Positions 17,131 to 26,684 of a stretch of 64,000 nucleotides of DNA are shown one piece after another. Where the stretch lies: contig NZ_VRKQ01000024.1 of the NCBI RefSeq assembly GCF_008056315.1, positions 50,330 to 114,329 of the forward strand, given 5' to 3'. Position 1 is the stretch's first letter, and every line of letters begins with the position of its first letter. This DNA is from Seonamhaeicola maritimus. GTDB taxonomy: Bacteria > Bacteroidota > Bacteroidia > Flavobacteriales > Flavobacteriaceae. The position numbers and the translations under genes are program-made. The notes under the pieces were generated by a model that did not search any database, was not told where the DNA came from, and was given only the letters and a program-made list of their open reading frames with translations.

Positions 17131-18588
17131 CTATTTTTTTAACCAGTTACCTGAATAATCACAATCTCTATAGGATCCACTGATTTTAATGTAAGTGTCC
17201 ATTATCTTTTCAGATTGCCATTTATCAATTGCTCTTAACTGTTTTTCCTTAAGAGCTAACTCTTTAATTTTTAAAAAATCTCTAGCATAATCCGCCTTAT
17301 GCTCATCAATTCTATCTGAAACAGTCAAAATTTTAAATTTAGTATTTCCTCTATTATCTTGATCTGTTAACACCAAACTTACTTCATTATCTTTTAAATT
17401 TTGAATTTGAGCATATAACGAAGGTTCCATTCTGGTCAATTCAAAATTGTAATCTTGTGTTTCTGGATTTATCAACTGACCTCCATCATTTTTAGTCTCT
17501 TTTTCATCACTAGCTTCCTTTGCTGCATCGGAAAAGGAAATATCACCATCCACAATGCGTTGCCTAACTTTTTCAAGCCTTTCTTTAGCCTCATTTATTG
17601 CCTGTGTTGAAACTTTTGGTTTTAAAAGTATATGACTAACTACATATTGCTGTCCTCTAATTTTCTGGCAATACACAATATGATAACCGAAATCTGTTTT
17701 AAACGGCTCTGACACCTCTCCTTCCTGAAGAGCAAAAGCAGCTTGTCTAAACTCTTTAACCATTTTAGGTTTTTTTCTGTCAAGTGTGTATACATATCCT
17801 GATTGTTTCAATCCTGGATCTTCGCCATAAAGCACTACTTTAGACCTAAAACTAGCCCCTTTTACCATCACATCTTCTCTGAATCCATACAACCTATCTA
17901 TAATTCTCTTTTCTTCCTCCTCAGAAACTTTAGGTTCAGCAACTATTTGAGCTACCTTTAATTCTGTCCCAAAAACAGGACGATTATCAACTGGGATTTT
18001 ATTAAAATACTCACGAACTTCTTCTGGAGTTATTTCAACTTCTTCAACAATTTTACCCTGCATTCTTTTAGCAAGTTCATTGTTTTTAGTAATTTCAAAC
18101 ATTTCATCCCTTAAGCTTTCCTCATCATCTTTTTTATAATAAGCAACAAGCTTTTCCATATCTCCCTGAAAATATTGTAAAAACTGTTGAATTTGATAAT
18201 CTACCTGTCCGCGAACCTCTATATCTGATACTATTATACTGTCTTGAATAGCATGATGCGCATACAATTTTTCCTCTAGAATTGATCCCATTAATTCACA
18301 ATCTGAAACACCATCTACATTCCCTCCTGCTGCTTTAATTTCTTCTCTTCTTTTAGGAACATCAGATTCTAAAACAATAAAATCCCCAATAACAGATGCA
18401 ACACCATCTACTTTAACAGGTTTAAAGTCGCCCAAAACTTTTTCCTTTTTCTCAATAGGTTTTTCCTCCTTCTTATCTTCAATGATTTCTTGAGCAGATA
18501 ATGCATTTATAGAAATCAAGGCTATGAAAAAAACCTTGTAAAGTATCTGGTTATTTATAAATTTCAAATTGTTTGTTTTTAATAGCAT
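17131..18588 (-). CDS. Periplasmic peptidylprolyl isomerase, SurA-like
   Basis: A 485-residue exported protein with a signal peptide ending near ALSAQ, a charged linker, a SurA N-terminal chaperone domain (about 65-200) and two parvulin-type rotamase domains (about 205-315 and 318-430). Parvulin marks include GYVYTLD-KKPKMVKEF, FGYHIVYCQKIRG and QYVVSHILLKP. It should help outer-membrane proteins fold. Its ATG lies 38 bases inside the 3' end of the preceding gene, so translation is probably coupled. There is no good alternative ATG downstream that keeps the signal peptide. Confidence 0.9.
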   Translation of the reverse strand: MLLKTNNLKFINNQILYKVFFIALISINALSAQEIIEDKKEEKPIEKKEKVLGDFKPVKVDGVASVIGDFIVLESDVPKRREEIKAAGGNVDGVSDCELMGSILEEKLYAHHAIQDSIIVSDIEVRGQVDYQIQQFLQYFQGDMEKLVAYYKKDDEESLRDEMFEITKNNELAKRMQGKIVEEVEITPEEVREYFNKIPVDNRPVFGTELKVAQIVAEPKVSEEEEKRIIDRLYGFREDVMVKGASFRSKVVLYGEDPGLKQSGYVYTLDRKKPKMVKEFRQAAFALQEGEVSEPFKTDFGYHIVYCQKIRGQQYVVSHILLKPKVSTQAINEAKERLEKVRQRIVDGDISFSDAAKEASDEKETKNDGGQLINPETQDYNFELTRMEPSLYAQIQNLKDNEVSLVLTDQDNRGNTKFKILTVSDRIDEHKADYARDFLKIKELALKEKQLRAIDKWQSEKIMDTYIKISGSYRDCDYSGNWLKK

Positions 18589-19402
18589 CTTTTGTAATAT
18601 CTTTTTCCAATTGCCTAATTAGCTCTAGCTTCCTTTTATTAATAACTATATGATCTATGGTAGGTTTAACATATTCAAGCGGAGCAATATTGTTTCTCAA
18701 CAACACATCATTAATTTGCATCAAATATACTCCTAATGAATCTTTGAGTTGCACAAAATTAGATTTTTTTAACAGTTCATCTTTATTTTCTGAACCCACT
18801 ACAGGAATTTTTTCAACTACCTGATTTAATTTTATCCAAATAGAATCATTTAACGAATAAGAGTTAAACTGTAGCGATATAGAATCTAACTCTTTTTTAT
18901 CGTCTTGATTAAAACGTTCAAACTTTTCTCTAATATTTTTGTAATCAATTATATTTTCATCAACATGTATGTATCTGAATTTTATGAGGTCTTCATTTAA
19001 CTTGAACACCTCTTTATTATTATCATAATATTCTTGTACTTCTTCAGTACTTACTAATGTATCAATATTCCGCTTCACTAAAGCTTCAATATAAGCTTTA
19101 GTATATAAATCGTTTTTGTACTGATTCACCAATTTATTAAAAGCATCTTGCTTAGATTCACTTAAATTAAGAATGGCTCCATCTATTAATAATTGCTGAG
19201 TAGCCCAACGGTTAATATAATTTTGAACTATAAGCGTACTATCTTCTACACTTGTGTCTTTTAAAACCAAGTTTTCAATATCATCATAATACAAATACGA
19301 ATCATTAACTCTCGCTACAGCCTCAGTTTTATCTTTCTTTTTAAAAAAATCACAAGAATAAACTAATACTAATACAAAAATTATGACAAATTTTACGCGC
19401 AC
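18551..19402 (-). CDS. Lipoprotein related to SurA/PpiC folding factors, no rotamase domain
   Basis: A 283-residue protein with a lipoprotein signal (LVLVYSC, Cys17). The body is helical, starts A-R-V-N-D-S-Y-L-Y-Y-D-D-I like the SurA N-terminal domain, and contains LVSTEEVQEYYDNN, a segment typical of SurA_N. I see no clear parvulin domain, so it may be a holdase only. It lies between two PpiC-type proteins, two bases after the first and overlapping the third by 38 bases. Confidence 0.75.
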   Translation of the reverse strand: MRVKFVIIFVLVLVYSCDFFKKKDKTEAVARVNDSYLYYDDIENLVLKDTSVEDSTLIVQNYINRWATQQLLIDGAILNLSESKQDAFNKLVNQYKNDLYTKAYIEALVKRNIDTLVSTEEVQEYYDNNKEVFKLNEDLIKFRYIHVDENIIDYKNIREKFERFNQDDKKELDSISLQFNSYSLNDSIWIKLNQVVEKIPVVGSENKDELLKKSNFVQLKDSLGVYLMQINDVLLRNNIAPLEYVKPTIDHIVINKRKLELIRQLEKDITKDAIKNKQFEIYK

Positions 19403-19404
19403 TT

Positions 19405-21354
19405 TTAATTATTTAATTGAGATTTAACTCTATTTAATGCTTGTTGATCTAAAACTACATTATACTTTTCTCTTAATCCATTTATCCAATTTTCTTCCTT
19501 AAAATTTTGGTAATCACTGACAACTTTACCTTTGGATTCTTCAAAAGTTTGCTGAGTTTTTGTCAATACTTCCTTTACTTGAACTAATACGAAAGATTCA
19601 TTATGATTGTAGATTTTTGAAATTCCGTTTTTAAATGGAATTGATTTTGGTAGTGCCTTATCATTTGATTCCATTATCCCAGCCGTAAAAATAACTTCAA
19701 TTTTATCGTTACTGTTAACAAGGTTTTTTATTTCATCAATAGGCATTCCTTGTTCTAACAATTTAGAAACTTTCTTAAGCGTTTTCTGCTTTGTTGAAGA
19801 AGCTACTACTGCATTTATACGCTCTGGCAAAACATAATTCTCCTTATGAGAATCATAATAATTTTGTATATCAACTGAATCAGTTTTAGAGGCATTCCAT
19901 ATAGTGTTCTCCATAAGATCAAACAGTAAAAGGCCATCTCTATATTCTGCAAGAATATGTGCAAATTCCTCATTTTCATATTCCAGATTCTCTTCTTTGT
20001 ACTTAACCAAACTCTCACTTAAAAAGGCATTATATTTATTTATTACAAACGATTTGAAATCTGTTCTCACTAACCTTCCTTTTTGACCTTTAAGTAAAAA
20101 ATCTCCAAAATCTCTATAATAAAACTGTTTCTTCCCAATTTTTAGTAAAGGATTATCGTTATTAAAATCACTTGGCAGTTTCCATGATCTCTTAAAATAA
20201 TCTTCATTCATAATGGAAACAAAATAATTCAAATCTGGTATTGCCTTATTAACTTTATATTGTTTCATTAGTGTTTCATTAAGAGCTTCATCAATTAATT
20301 TTGAACGATCATCACGTTTTACTTTTACTTCAAGCTCCGGCTTCATTGCTTCAAATGGTGGGATTAACTTCTTATTAATCAATTTAACAATATGCCAACC
20401 ATAGGCAGACTTAAATGGCACAGATATATCATCTTTATTTTCTAAACCAAAAGCAACATTTTCAAACTCAGGAGAACTTAACTGACCGCTAGAAAAAGGA
20501 GCCAATGCACCCCCCTTTGGTGCTGAACTCTTATCATCTGAAAACTGTTTTGCCAAGGCAGCAAAATCTTCACCTTGTTGAATCTTTTTATAAATCTCCT
20601 GTATTTTAACCTCAGGTTTATTTATAGTATCCCCTTTTTTGTTTACCAACATAATATGAGCTACCGTACGTTCTCCTCTTGATTTTCTTTTATCCAGTAC
20701 ATCAACTATATGATAACCAAAACGTGTTCTAAAAGGCTGTGAAATATCACCAACGTTAGTATTGAAAGCAGCCGTTTCAAACTTATATACCATTTTAAAC
20801 CCTGAAAAATACCCCAATTCTTCTCCAAAAAGAGTTTGTCCATTGTGCACTTCCTTCCTAACAGAGTCAAATCCTTCCTTCAAAGCTCTTTCTCTTAGGC
20901 TAACAATTTGGTTATAGGCTTTCAAAGTATCTTGCGAGTTTGCACTTTCGGCAACTTTTACTAAAATGTGATTGGCTTTTACGTCATATGAAATTCTTTC
21001 ATAGGCCTCTTCAACTAAAGCATTAGTTACCTTAGTATCTTTCATAAAACTTTTAGCCAGTTGCTTTTTATAGTTAGCCAATTCTCTTTTATAAGATGGC
21101 TTATTATGAAAACCAAGCTCTTTTGCCTCTCTTAATTTTAATTTATAGCTTGTAAAAAGCTTTAAATATTCATCTACATTTTTTTGAGATTCATCCTGAA
21201 CCAGATCAAGGTTTTTATTATAAACCCTTATAAATTCTGAAGTATATACAGGTTCATTATCTACTACAAAAAGTATGTCGTCATTCTCAGACTGGGCATT
21301 AATATTTACTATTAAAAAAGCGACTAAAAGAGTTAAAAAATATTTTAATTTCAC
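19405..21354 (-). CDS. Periplasmic peptidylprolyl isomerase with two PpiC domains
   Basis: A 649-residue exported protein, first gene of the folding-factor operon. The start is a GTG giving K-L-K-Y-F-L-T-L-L-V-A-F and a signal peptide ending at INAQ. Two parvulin domains follow each other around residues 120-225 and 226-330, each with an F-x-x-x-x-G-W/Y-H-I-V ending (FGYHIVDVLDKRK and YGWHIVKLINKK). The C-terminal 300 residues form a further helical, chaperone-like part. It probably acts on outer-membrane or secreted proteins in the periplasm. Confidence 0.9.
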   Translation of the reverse strand: MKLKYFLTLLVAFLIVNINAQSENDDILFVVDNEPVYTSEFIRVYNKNLDLVQDESQKNVDEYLKLFTSYKLKLREAKELGFHNKPSYKRELANYKKQLAKSFMKDTKVTNALVEEAYERISYDVKANHILVKVAESANSQDTLKAYNQIVSLRERALKEGFDSVRKEVHNGQTLFGEELGYFSGFKMVYKFETAAFNTNVGDISQPFRTRFGYHIVDVLDKRKSRGERTVAHIMLVNKKGDTINKPEVKIQEIYKKIQQGEDFAALAKQFSDDKSSAPKGGALAPFSSGQLSSPEFENVAFGLENKDDISVPFKSAYGWHIVKLINKKLIPPFEAMKPELEVKVKRDDRSKLIDEALNETLMKQYKVNKAIPDLNYFVSIMNEDYFKRSWKLPSDFNNDNPLLKIGKKQFYYRDFGDFLLKGQKGRLVRTDFKSFVINKYNAFLSESLVKYKEENLEYENEEFAHILAEYRDGLLLFDLMENTIWNASKTDSVDIQNYYDSHKENYVLPERINAVVASSTKQKTLKKVSKLLEQGMPIDEIKNLVNSNDKIEVIFTAGIMESNDKALPKSIPFKNGISKIYNHNESFVLVQVKEVLTKTQQTFEESKGKVVSDYQNFKEENWINGLREKYNVVLDQQALNRVKSQLNN

Positions 21355-21568
21355 AGGGTATAAATTTTATTCTAACGGATACAAAAATACTAATATAAAC
21401 CTATAATACAAGTTGTTTAACACAACGTTCAGATATTATAAATATTACATCATTTCTAATTATATCTAGCGTTTAAATCACAGAAATTCTGTTACACTTA
21501 TAACTATCCTTTTCTATAAAATCTAATTATCATATCATCTGTAATTTAATCATTAAACCTAAACTTTG

Positions 21569-21576
21569 TAGTTTTG
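21569..21576 (+). promoter_or_regulatory. -7 promoter box for the DUF2721 gene
   Basis: TAGTTTTG fits TAnnTTTG and lies 17 bases before the ATG at 21594. No clear TTG -33 element was seen at the usual distance. Confidence 0.45.
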
Positions 21577-21593
21577 TTATAAAGCACATTTAC

Positions 21594-21989
21594 ATGGAAG
21601 AACTTACACTTACTACGCCTGCATTACTATTTTCTGCTATTTCATTAATTATGTTAGCCTACACCAATAGGTTTTTGGCCTATGCAGCTACCATAAGAAG
21701 TTTACATGCTAAGTATCTGAAAAATAAAGACGGTGTACTAATGGCGCAAATACAAAATATTAAACAACGGCTCTACTTAACACGCTCTATGCAAATTTTA
21801 GGTATTTCTAGTTTGCTTTTATGCGTGCTAACCATGTTTTTAATTTATATAGAACAACAAATTGTAGCTATTTGGGTGTTTGGCGTAGCCCTAATTTTAT
21901 TGATAGTTTCATTGGCCCTTTTAATTAAGGAAATACAAATTTCTGTAAAGGCATTAGAACTTCATATTAGCGATATTGAAGGAAATTAG
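21594..21989 (+). CDS. DUF2721 family membrane protein
   Basis: A 131-residue protein with three membrane helices (about residues 7-27, 67-86 and 91-112). The segment between helices 1 and 2 is basic (NIKQRLYLTRSMQILG), and TTPALLFSAISLIMLAYTNR at the N-terminus is typical of DUF2721. Function unknown. It is monocistronic and divergent from the folding-factor operon. Confidence 0.85.
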   Translation: MEELTLTTPALLFSAISLIMLAYTNRFLAYAATIRSLHAKYLKNKDGVLMAQIQNIKQRLYLTRSMQILGISSLLLCVLTMFLIYIEQQIVAIWVFGVALILLIVSLALLIKEIQISVKALELHISDIEGN

Positions 21990-22131
21990 CGGTTTTGTTA
22001 TTGTAAATAATTTCAGCTACCTTCGCTTAACATCAAGGGGAAAACAAAATTCAGCACATATTAGCCTCAAAAGACTATTGTAGTACAATTGTCGCAATCA
22101 TATTTTCACATTTTATCAAAAACAATTTTTT

Positions 22132-22602
22132 ATGAAAAATATACTTTTATTCATTATTAGTGCCTTTTTTTTTAATGTAGCTATAGCACAAAATAATGCT
22201 ATAAAAATCACCAACTTAAATACCAATAAAGAAAAAATTATCAAGGAAAACAGAAGAATAACACTCAAAACTTCTGACGGGCGAAAAATTAAAGGTCGTT
22301 TAAAACTAGAAAATGATAAAACCTTTATTATTAATGATGTATTAATAAATTTAGCTGATATTGAAGAATTAAAACGCAATCCTCTATTTACGTCTATTTT
22401 CACTACTGGAGTTCTTGTTTACGGCGGAGTTGTATTAGCTGGATTTAGTATTTTAGTTGGCGTTTTCGGTGAATCAACGGCTTTTTTGTTAACTATACCA
22501 GCAGCGGGAATGGTATATGCAGGATTAAAATCAACAAATTTTAATAAAAATCACAAAATAGATAAGGGTTGGAAAATTGAAATAATATCATTGTCTGATT
22601 AA
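22132..22602 (+). CDS. Exported protein of unknown function with a C-terminal hydrophobic pair
   Basis: A 156-residue protein with a cleavable signal peptide (ending VAIAQ). Residues 20-85 form a small beta-rich domain with ITLKTSDGRKIKGRLKLEND, which reads like a short SH3-like barrel. Two hydrophobic stretches follow (about 92-112 and 114-132). I do not recognise the family. The gene ends six bases before a degenerate hairpin-rich intergenic element. Confidence 0.65.
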   Translation: MKNILLFIISAFFFNVAIAQNNAIKITNLNTNKEKIIKENRRITLKTSDGRKIKGRLKLENDKTFIINDVLINLADIEELKRNPLFTSIFTTGVLVYGGVVLAGFSILVGVFGESTAFLLTIPAAGMVYAGLKSTNFNKNHKIDKGWKIEIISLSD

Positions 22603-22775
22603 AACTTGCTACAACATTTACATCGTCAATCACAGCGGATTTAACGGAGTTCTAATCCATTTAGATCTGCTTGACTTTAATGCTAAACCAATCGAAAATT
22701 AATAGATATAAAACCGTTTCTGAGATTTAATTATATAACAACGTAAAACAAAATTCTCAAAAACACAATCAAAAT

Positions 22776-22869
22776 GCGTTAGTGATTGAGCAATTGTTGA
22801 AGCTCTTTTGTGAGGCACGAACAAAAAGCGACTTGTGAAAGCACGCCTTTTTGCAAAAAAGTAACGCCC
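22776..22869 (+). repeat. Intergenic repeat family F, copy 3
   Basis: The copy begins GCGTTAGTGATTGAGCAATT and ends AGTAACGCCC; the end sextets GCGTTA and TAACGC are complementary. It also contains GAGGCACGAA, as copy 2 does. It ends three bases before the stop codon of the minus-strand permease gene. Confidence 0.6.
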
Positions 22870-22872
22870 TAA

Positions 22873-24108
22873 TTATTCAAACCTAATTGCTTTAACGGGA
22901 GATATTTTTGTTATTATATAAGATGGCACTAATAACATAAGTAAACATAAAATTAGTGTGCCAAAATTTAGAGCAATTACATAACTAGCGCTTATAAAAA
23001 CCGGAGCTTCAGTAACGTAATACACGTTTGGATCTAGCGGAAATAACTTTAGGTACTTTTGAGCAAATAGCAAGCCTAACCCCAAAATATTACCCCAAAA
23101 CAAACCTAAAATAATTAGGTAAGAAGCATTGTAAAGAAATAGTTTACGGATGCTCCAATTGCTGCTTCCCAAGGCTTTTAAAATACCAATCATTTGGGTA
23201 CGTTCTAGTATTAAAACCAATAGGGCTGTTATCATATTTATACCCGCCACCAAAATCATGATTCCCATAATACCATAGATGTTGGTATCAAAAATTTTAA
23301 TCCATTCAAAAATGGATCCGTATTTATGGGTAATGGTTTGAGTGTTTAAGGTTGATGGCGTATTTTCATAAATTTCTATCCCCTTTTCAGTTAATTCGTC
23401 ATAATCATTTATAAAAACTTCAAAATTACCAATTTGGTCTTTTTTCCATTTATTTATTCGCTGTATGTGACGTATATCACCTACTAAGTAATTAGCATCA
23501 AAATCTTGAAATCCAGAGTTATAAACACCAACAATAGTATAAGTAATAATATTTGGAAGCTTTTCAGGATCTTCTTTAGGGAATACCATTTGAAAGGTTT
23601 CGTTAAGTTTTAACTCTAACCTATTTGCTAAATACTGAGATACCAAAACATCTTCGTTTCGTTTATTTGTATAATTTGGAAGTTTACCTTCTATCAAAAA
23701 TTCTTGAAAATATTTCCAGTTATAATCGGCTCCAACACCTTTTAAATAAGCACCTTCAAAATCGGTTTCGGTTCTAATTATTCCAAATTTTGAGGCTACC
23801 GCTTGAATATGATCTACCCCTTCAACCGCTTTAAAATCTGGGTAAAATTCTTGATCTGTAGAAATTGGTGTTATACTTTCTTCAGAGTTATTGCTGTCAT
23901 AATTCGTGATTAGTACATGACCGTTAAAAGCCACTACCTTATCTCTTATTTTTTGTTGTAAACCAATACCGGTGGCAATAGCAATCATCATAACAATTAA
24001 ACCTATGGCAATTGCCGCAATTCCAATTTTTATTATTGGTGCCGAAATACTACTTTTATACGACTTACTACTAATTATGCGTTTAGCTATAAAATACTCG
24101 AAATTCAA
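22873..24108 (-). CDS. ABC transporter permease, LolC/LolE-type (FtsX family)
   Basis: The protein has the four-helix FtsX layout: helix 1 near the N-terminus, a long periplasmic loop, then three helices at the C-terminus, followed by ISPVKAIRFE, a typical end. In characterised systems such permeases release lipoproteins from the inner membrane for transport to the outer membrane. I chose the TTG at 24108, giving N-F-E-Y-F-I-A-K-R as in relatives. A longer TTG reading from 24135 is unlikely because that codon is part of a TAnnTTTG promoter box. The start lies only seven bases from the divergent namZ ATG. No ATP-binding subunit gene is adjacent. Confidence 0.85.
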   Translation of the reverse strand: MNFEYFIAKRIISSKSYKSSISAPIIKIGIAAIAIGLIVMMIAIATGIGLQQKIRDKVVAFNGHVLITNYDSNNSEESITPISTDQEFYPDFKAVEGVDHIQAVASKFGIIRTETDFEGAYLKGVGADYNWKYFQEFLIEGKLPNYTNKRNEDVLVSQYLANRLELKLNETFQMVFPKEDPEKLPNIITYTIVGVYNSGFQDFDANYLVGDIRHIQRINKWKKDQIGNFEVFINDYDELTEKGIEIYENTPSTLNTQTITHKYGSIFEWIKIFDTNIYGIMGIMILVAGINMITALLVLILERTQMIGILKALGSSNWSIRKLFLYNASYLIILGLFWGNILGLGLLFAQKYLKLFPLDPNVYYVTEAPVFISASYVIALNFGTLILCLLMLLVPSYIITKISPVKAIRFE

Positions 24109-24115
24109 TTTTATA

Positions 24116-25333
24116 ATGCGGTTTAATGTTTTCAAAAATACAGTTTTATTATTTGTTTTAGTACTTATTTCTTGCGCTTCTAAGGTGAAGAAAGAGAATG
24201 ATTTTATTAAACCTGAACATGAATTAAAAGAAGTTATTGTTGGAGCTAACCAAACAGAAGCTTATTTACCTTTGTTAAAAGGAAAAAGCGTGGGGATTGT
24301 AGCTAATCAGACATCGGTTATTTTTAATGATAAAGGCTATACTCATTTGGTAGATTCTTTACTTTCTGAAGGTGTAGTTATTAAAAAAGTATTTTCACCA
24401 GAACATGGTTTTAGAGGTAAAGCTGATGCTGGTGAACACGTAGAAGATGGCTTTGACAAAAAAACCAATTTACCAATTGTATCGCTACACGGAAAGAACC
24501 GAAAACCCAAACCAGAACACTTAGAAGGTTTGGACATTGTTGTTTTTGATATTCAAGATGTAGGCGTTCGTTTTTACACTTACATTTCTACGCTTCATAA
24601 TGTTATGGAGGCCTGTGCAGAGGCCAATATTCCGATGATAATTTTTGACAGACCAAACCCCAACGGACACTATATTGACGGTCCAACATTAAAAATTGAA
24701 AATCAAAGTTTTTTAGGAATGCACACTATTCCATTAGTTCACGGAATGACTATTGGTGAATACGCTAAAATGATTAATGGCGAAAACTGGCTGGTTGATG
24801 TGTTACAATGTGTAATTACAGTAATTCCCGTTAAAAACTACACTCACAATACATCTTATAGTTTACCAATACGCCCCTCGCCCAACCTTCCCAATGATAA
24901 GTCTATTGAATTATATCCAAGTTTAGGTTTGTTTGAAGGCACCAACATTAATGCTGGTAGAGGTACCGAGTTTCAATTCCAACGTTATGGTGCTCCTTTC
25001 TTAGACAAGGAAACCATGAGTTTTACATATACACCTATTGCCAATTTTGGTTCTAAATACCCGAAGCATCAAAATGAATTGTGTTATGGTGAAGATTTAA
25101 AAAATGAAAATCTTTATGGAGAAATGACTCTAAAATGGGTGATTAAAGCATATCAAAATTCGACTGACAAATCTAAGTTTTTTAATACCGCTAACTTTAC
25201 CAAACATGCTGGAACAGACAAACTTCAACAGCAAATAGTAAATGGTTTAAGTGAAGCGGAAATTAAAGCTACATGGCAAGAAGGTATAGAAGCTTTTAAG
25301 AAAATCAGAGAAAAGTATTTGATTTATGATTAA
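24116..25333 (+). CDS. namZ: Exo-beta-N-acetylmuramidase NamZ (DUF1343), lipoprotein
   Basis: The 405-residue protein belongs to the DUF1343 family, whose Bacillus member NamZ removes N-acetylmuramic acid from the non-reducing end of peptidoglycan fragments. Recognisable blocks are GKSVGIVANQTSV, FSPEHGFRG-KADAGE, VFDIQDVGVRFYTYISTL, IFDRPNPNGHYIDGP, RPSPNLPNDKSIELYPSLG and EGTNINAGRGTEFQFQ-GAP. The ATG at 24116 gives a lipoprotein signal with LISCAS. An upstream extension to 23972 would run antisense through the permease gene and is rejected. It probably takes part in cell-wall recycling. Confidence 0.92.
   Translation: MRFNVFKNTVLLFVLVLISCASKVKKENDFIKPEHELKEVIVGANQTEAYLPLLKGKSVGIVANQTSVIFNDKGYTHLVDSLLSEGVVIKKVFSPEHGFRGKADAGEHVEDGFDKKTNLPIVSLHGKNRKPKPEHLEGLDIVVFDIQDVGVRFYTYISTLHNVMEACAEANIPMIIFDRPNPNGHYIDGPTLKIENQSFLGMHTIPLVHGMTIGEYAKMINGENWLVDVLQCVITVIPVKNYTHNTSYSLPIRPSPNLPNDKSIELYPSLGLFEGTNINAGRGTEFQFQRYGAPFLDKETMSFTYTPIANFGSKYPKHQNELCYGEDLKNENLYGEMTLKWVIKAYQNSTDKSKFFNTANFTKHAGTDKLQQQIVNGLSEAEIKATWQEGIEAFKKIREKYLIYD
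24133..24140 (-). promoter_or_regulatory. -7 promoter box for the LolC/E-type permease, inside namZ
   Basis: On the minus strand this reads TATTTTTG, an exact TAnnTTTG match, 24 bases before the TTG start at 24108. It lies within the first codons of the divergent namZ gene. Confidence 0.5.
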
Positions 25334-25361
25334 TGACCAACCGTAAAACTTAAACTTGTAA

Positions 25362-25808
25362 CTATTGTTTTTCAAGAGTTTGTCTATTTGGACTAGAATA
25401 CATGAAACTTGTCCCAGAGTTTTTTACTTCTATTTCAAAATCCCTTTTTATTTTATATACATGCTCCGGAAAGGTTCCTAAATATATAGCAAGTAATAAA
25501 ATCACCAAACTAATTAGCACCAAAACAACAGTGACTATCTTTGACGGTTTAATTTTTACTATGAATCGATTTATCCCAAAAATCACTATGAACCAAAAGA
25601 AAAAATAAACACTAAAATCAATAAAAAGTTCTAAAACAAATATTTGTAGTGACATTGAAGTATGCCAACCTTCACTTAAAAAAATTAATGGAAATCCAAG
25701 TAAAATAGTATTTGGTGCATCATTGACCTCAGCATACCACCATTTATTAAACAAAAAGAATGAAATAATTGTAAGTGGCAAAACAACTTTCCAAATTAAC
25801 TTCTTCAT
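25362..25808 (-). CDS. Small membrane protein of unknown function
   Basis: A 148-residue protein with three predicted membrane helices (about residues 6-22, 52-78 and 88-110), then a short charged C-terminal tail. No family is recognised. The ATG is three bases from the stop of the sterol desaturase gene on the same strand, so the two form an operon and may work together. A segment with W-W-Y-A-E-V-N-D-A-P-N-T lies between helices 1 and 2. Confidence 0.65.
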   Translation of the reverse strand: MKKLIWKVVLPLTIISFFLFNKWWYAEVNDAPNTILLGFPLIFLSEGWHTSMSLQIFVLELFIDFSVYFFFWFIVIFGINRFIVKIKPSKIVTVVLVLISLVILLLAIYLGTFPEHVYKIKRDFEIEVKNSGTSFMYSSPNRQTLEKQ

Positions 25809-25811
25809 ATT

Positions 25812-26651
25812 TTAGTCTTCACCTGGAGTTACTGTTGGCTTATCATATTTCTGAAAAGGTTGTTTTAATAACTCACCAATATGCTGGTTCTTCTTTTCAT
25901 CTGGAAACACATCTACTCCATAAACAATTTTATCCGGATTCAATTCCATATAGGTTCCTAAAAGTCTATCCCAAACCGAAAAAATATTACCGTAATTAGA
26001 ATCGGTATAAGGTAATCTAAAATGGTGATGAACTTTATGCATATCAGGTGATACCAAGACATAGCTGATAGCCTTATCAACGCGTTTAGGCAATTTTATA
26101 TTGGCATGACTAAATTGTGTTGCTATCACAGAGACAGTTTGATATAAAAACACGATACCAATTGGAGTTCCAACCACAAAAACACCTAATAGCGTAAAGA
26201 AAAACCTAATAACACTTTCAATAGGATGATGCCTGTTAGCCGTAGTGGTATCAACTTTATGATCGGTATGATGTACCAAATGAACCATCCAAAGTGGTTT
26301 CACTTTATGTTCTATTAAATGTGGAAGATATGCTCCGAAAAAGTCTAAGAAAAAAACACCAAGAAACGCATATAACCCTAAAGACATTTCTGGTAACCAA
26401 TTTATGATTCCAAAATCATTATCCCTTACCCAATCCGAAGTTTTAAGTAGCATAAATGCCAATGGAAAATTAACCAACATCAAGGTTAGATTAAAAAACA
26501 AATTTGGAAGTGCATGTCTCCATTTATTATACTTGAATTTAAATAATGGAATAATTCCCTCAATAATCCAAAATATAGTTAGGCCTCCAATAATTAAGAT
26601 AGCTCGATGATGAGACGGAATGTTTTCAAAATAACTTATAAGGTGTTCCAT
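25812..26651 (-). CDS. Sterol desaturase / fatty acid hydroxylase family protein
   Basis: An integral membrane di-iron oxygenase of 279 residues. The histidine clusters of the superfamily are present: HLIEH, HLVHHTDHKVD with NRHHPIE, HANIKLP and DMHKVHHHFRLPYTDSN. These bind two irons. The family hydroxylates or desaturates lipids; the bacterial substrate is not predictable. It precedes the small membrane protein gene by three bases. About 33 bases upstream is the stop of an acyltransferase gene on the same strand, so all three may be one transcript. Confidence 0.9.
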   Translation of the reverse strand: MEHLISYFENIPSHHRAILIIGGLTIFWIIEGIIPLFKFKYNKWRHALPNLFFNLTLMLVNFPLAFMLLKTSDWVRDNDFGIINWLPEMSLGLYAFLGVFFLDFFGAYLPHLIEHKVKPLWMVHLVHHTDHKVDTTTANRHHPIESVIRFFFTLLGVFVVGTPIGIVFLYQTVSVIATQFSHANIKLPKRVDKAISYVLVSPDMHKVHHHFRLPYTDSNYGNIFSVWDRLLGTYMELNPDKIVYGVDVFPDEKKNQHIGELLKQPFQKYDKPTVTPGED

Positions 26652-26684
26652 TTAATACTTTTTTATAAATATAATTTAAGAACT

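Noticed and set aside
23972-24115. N-terminal extension of namZ by 48 residues
   Set aside because: It would be antisense to the permease gene, hydrophobic without a signal pattern, and placed before a clear lipoprotein start at 24116.
24109-24135. Longer permease reading from a TTG at 24135
   Set aside because: That TTG is part of a TAnnTTTG promoter box, and the family starts near N-F-E-Y-F-I-A-K-R.
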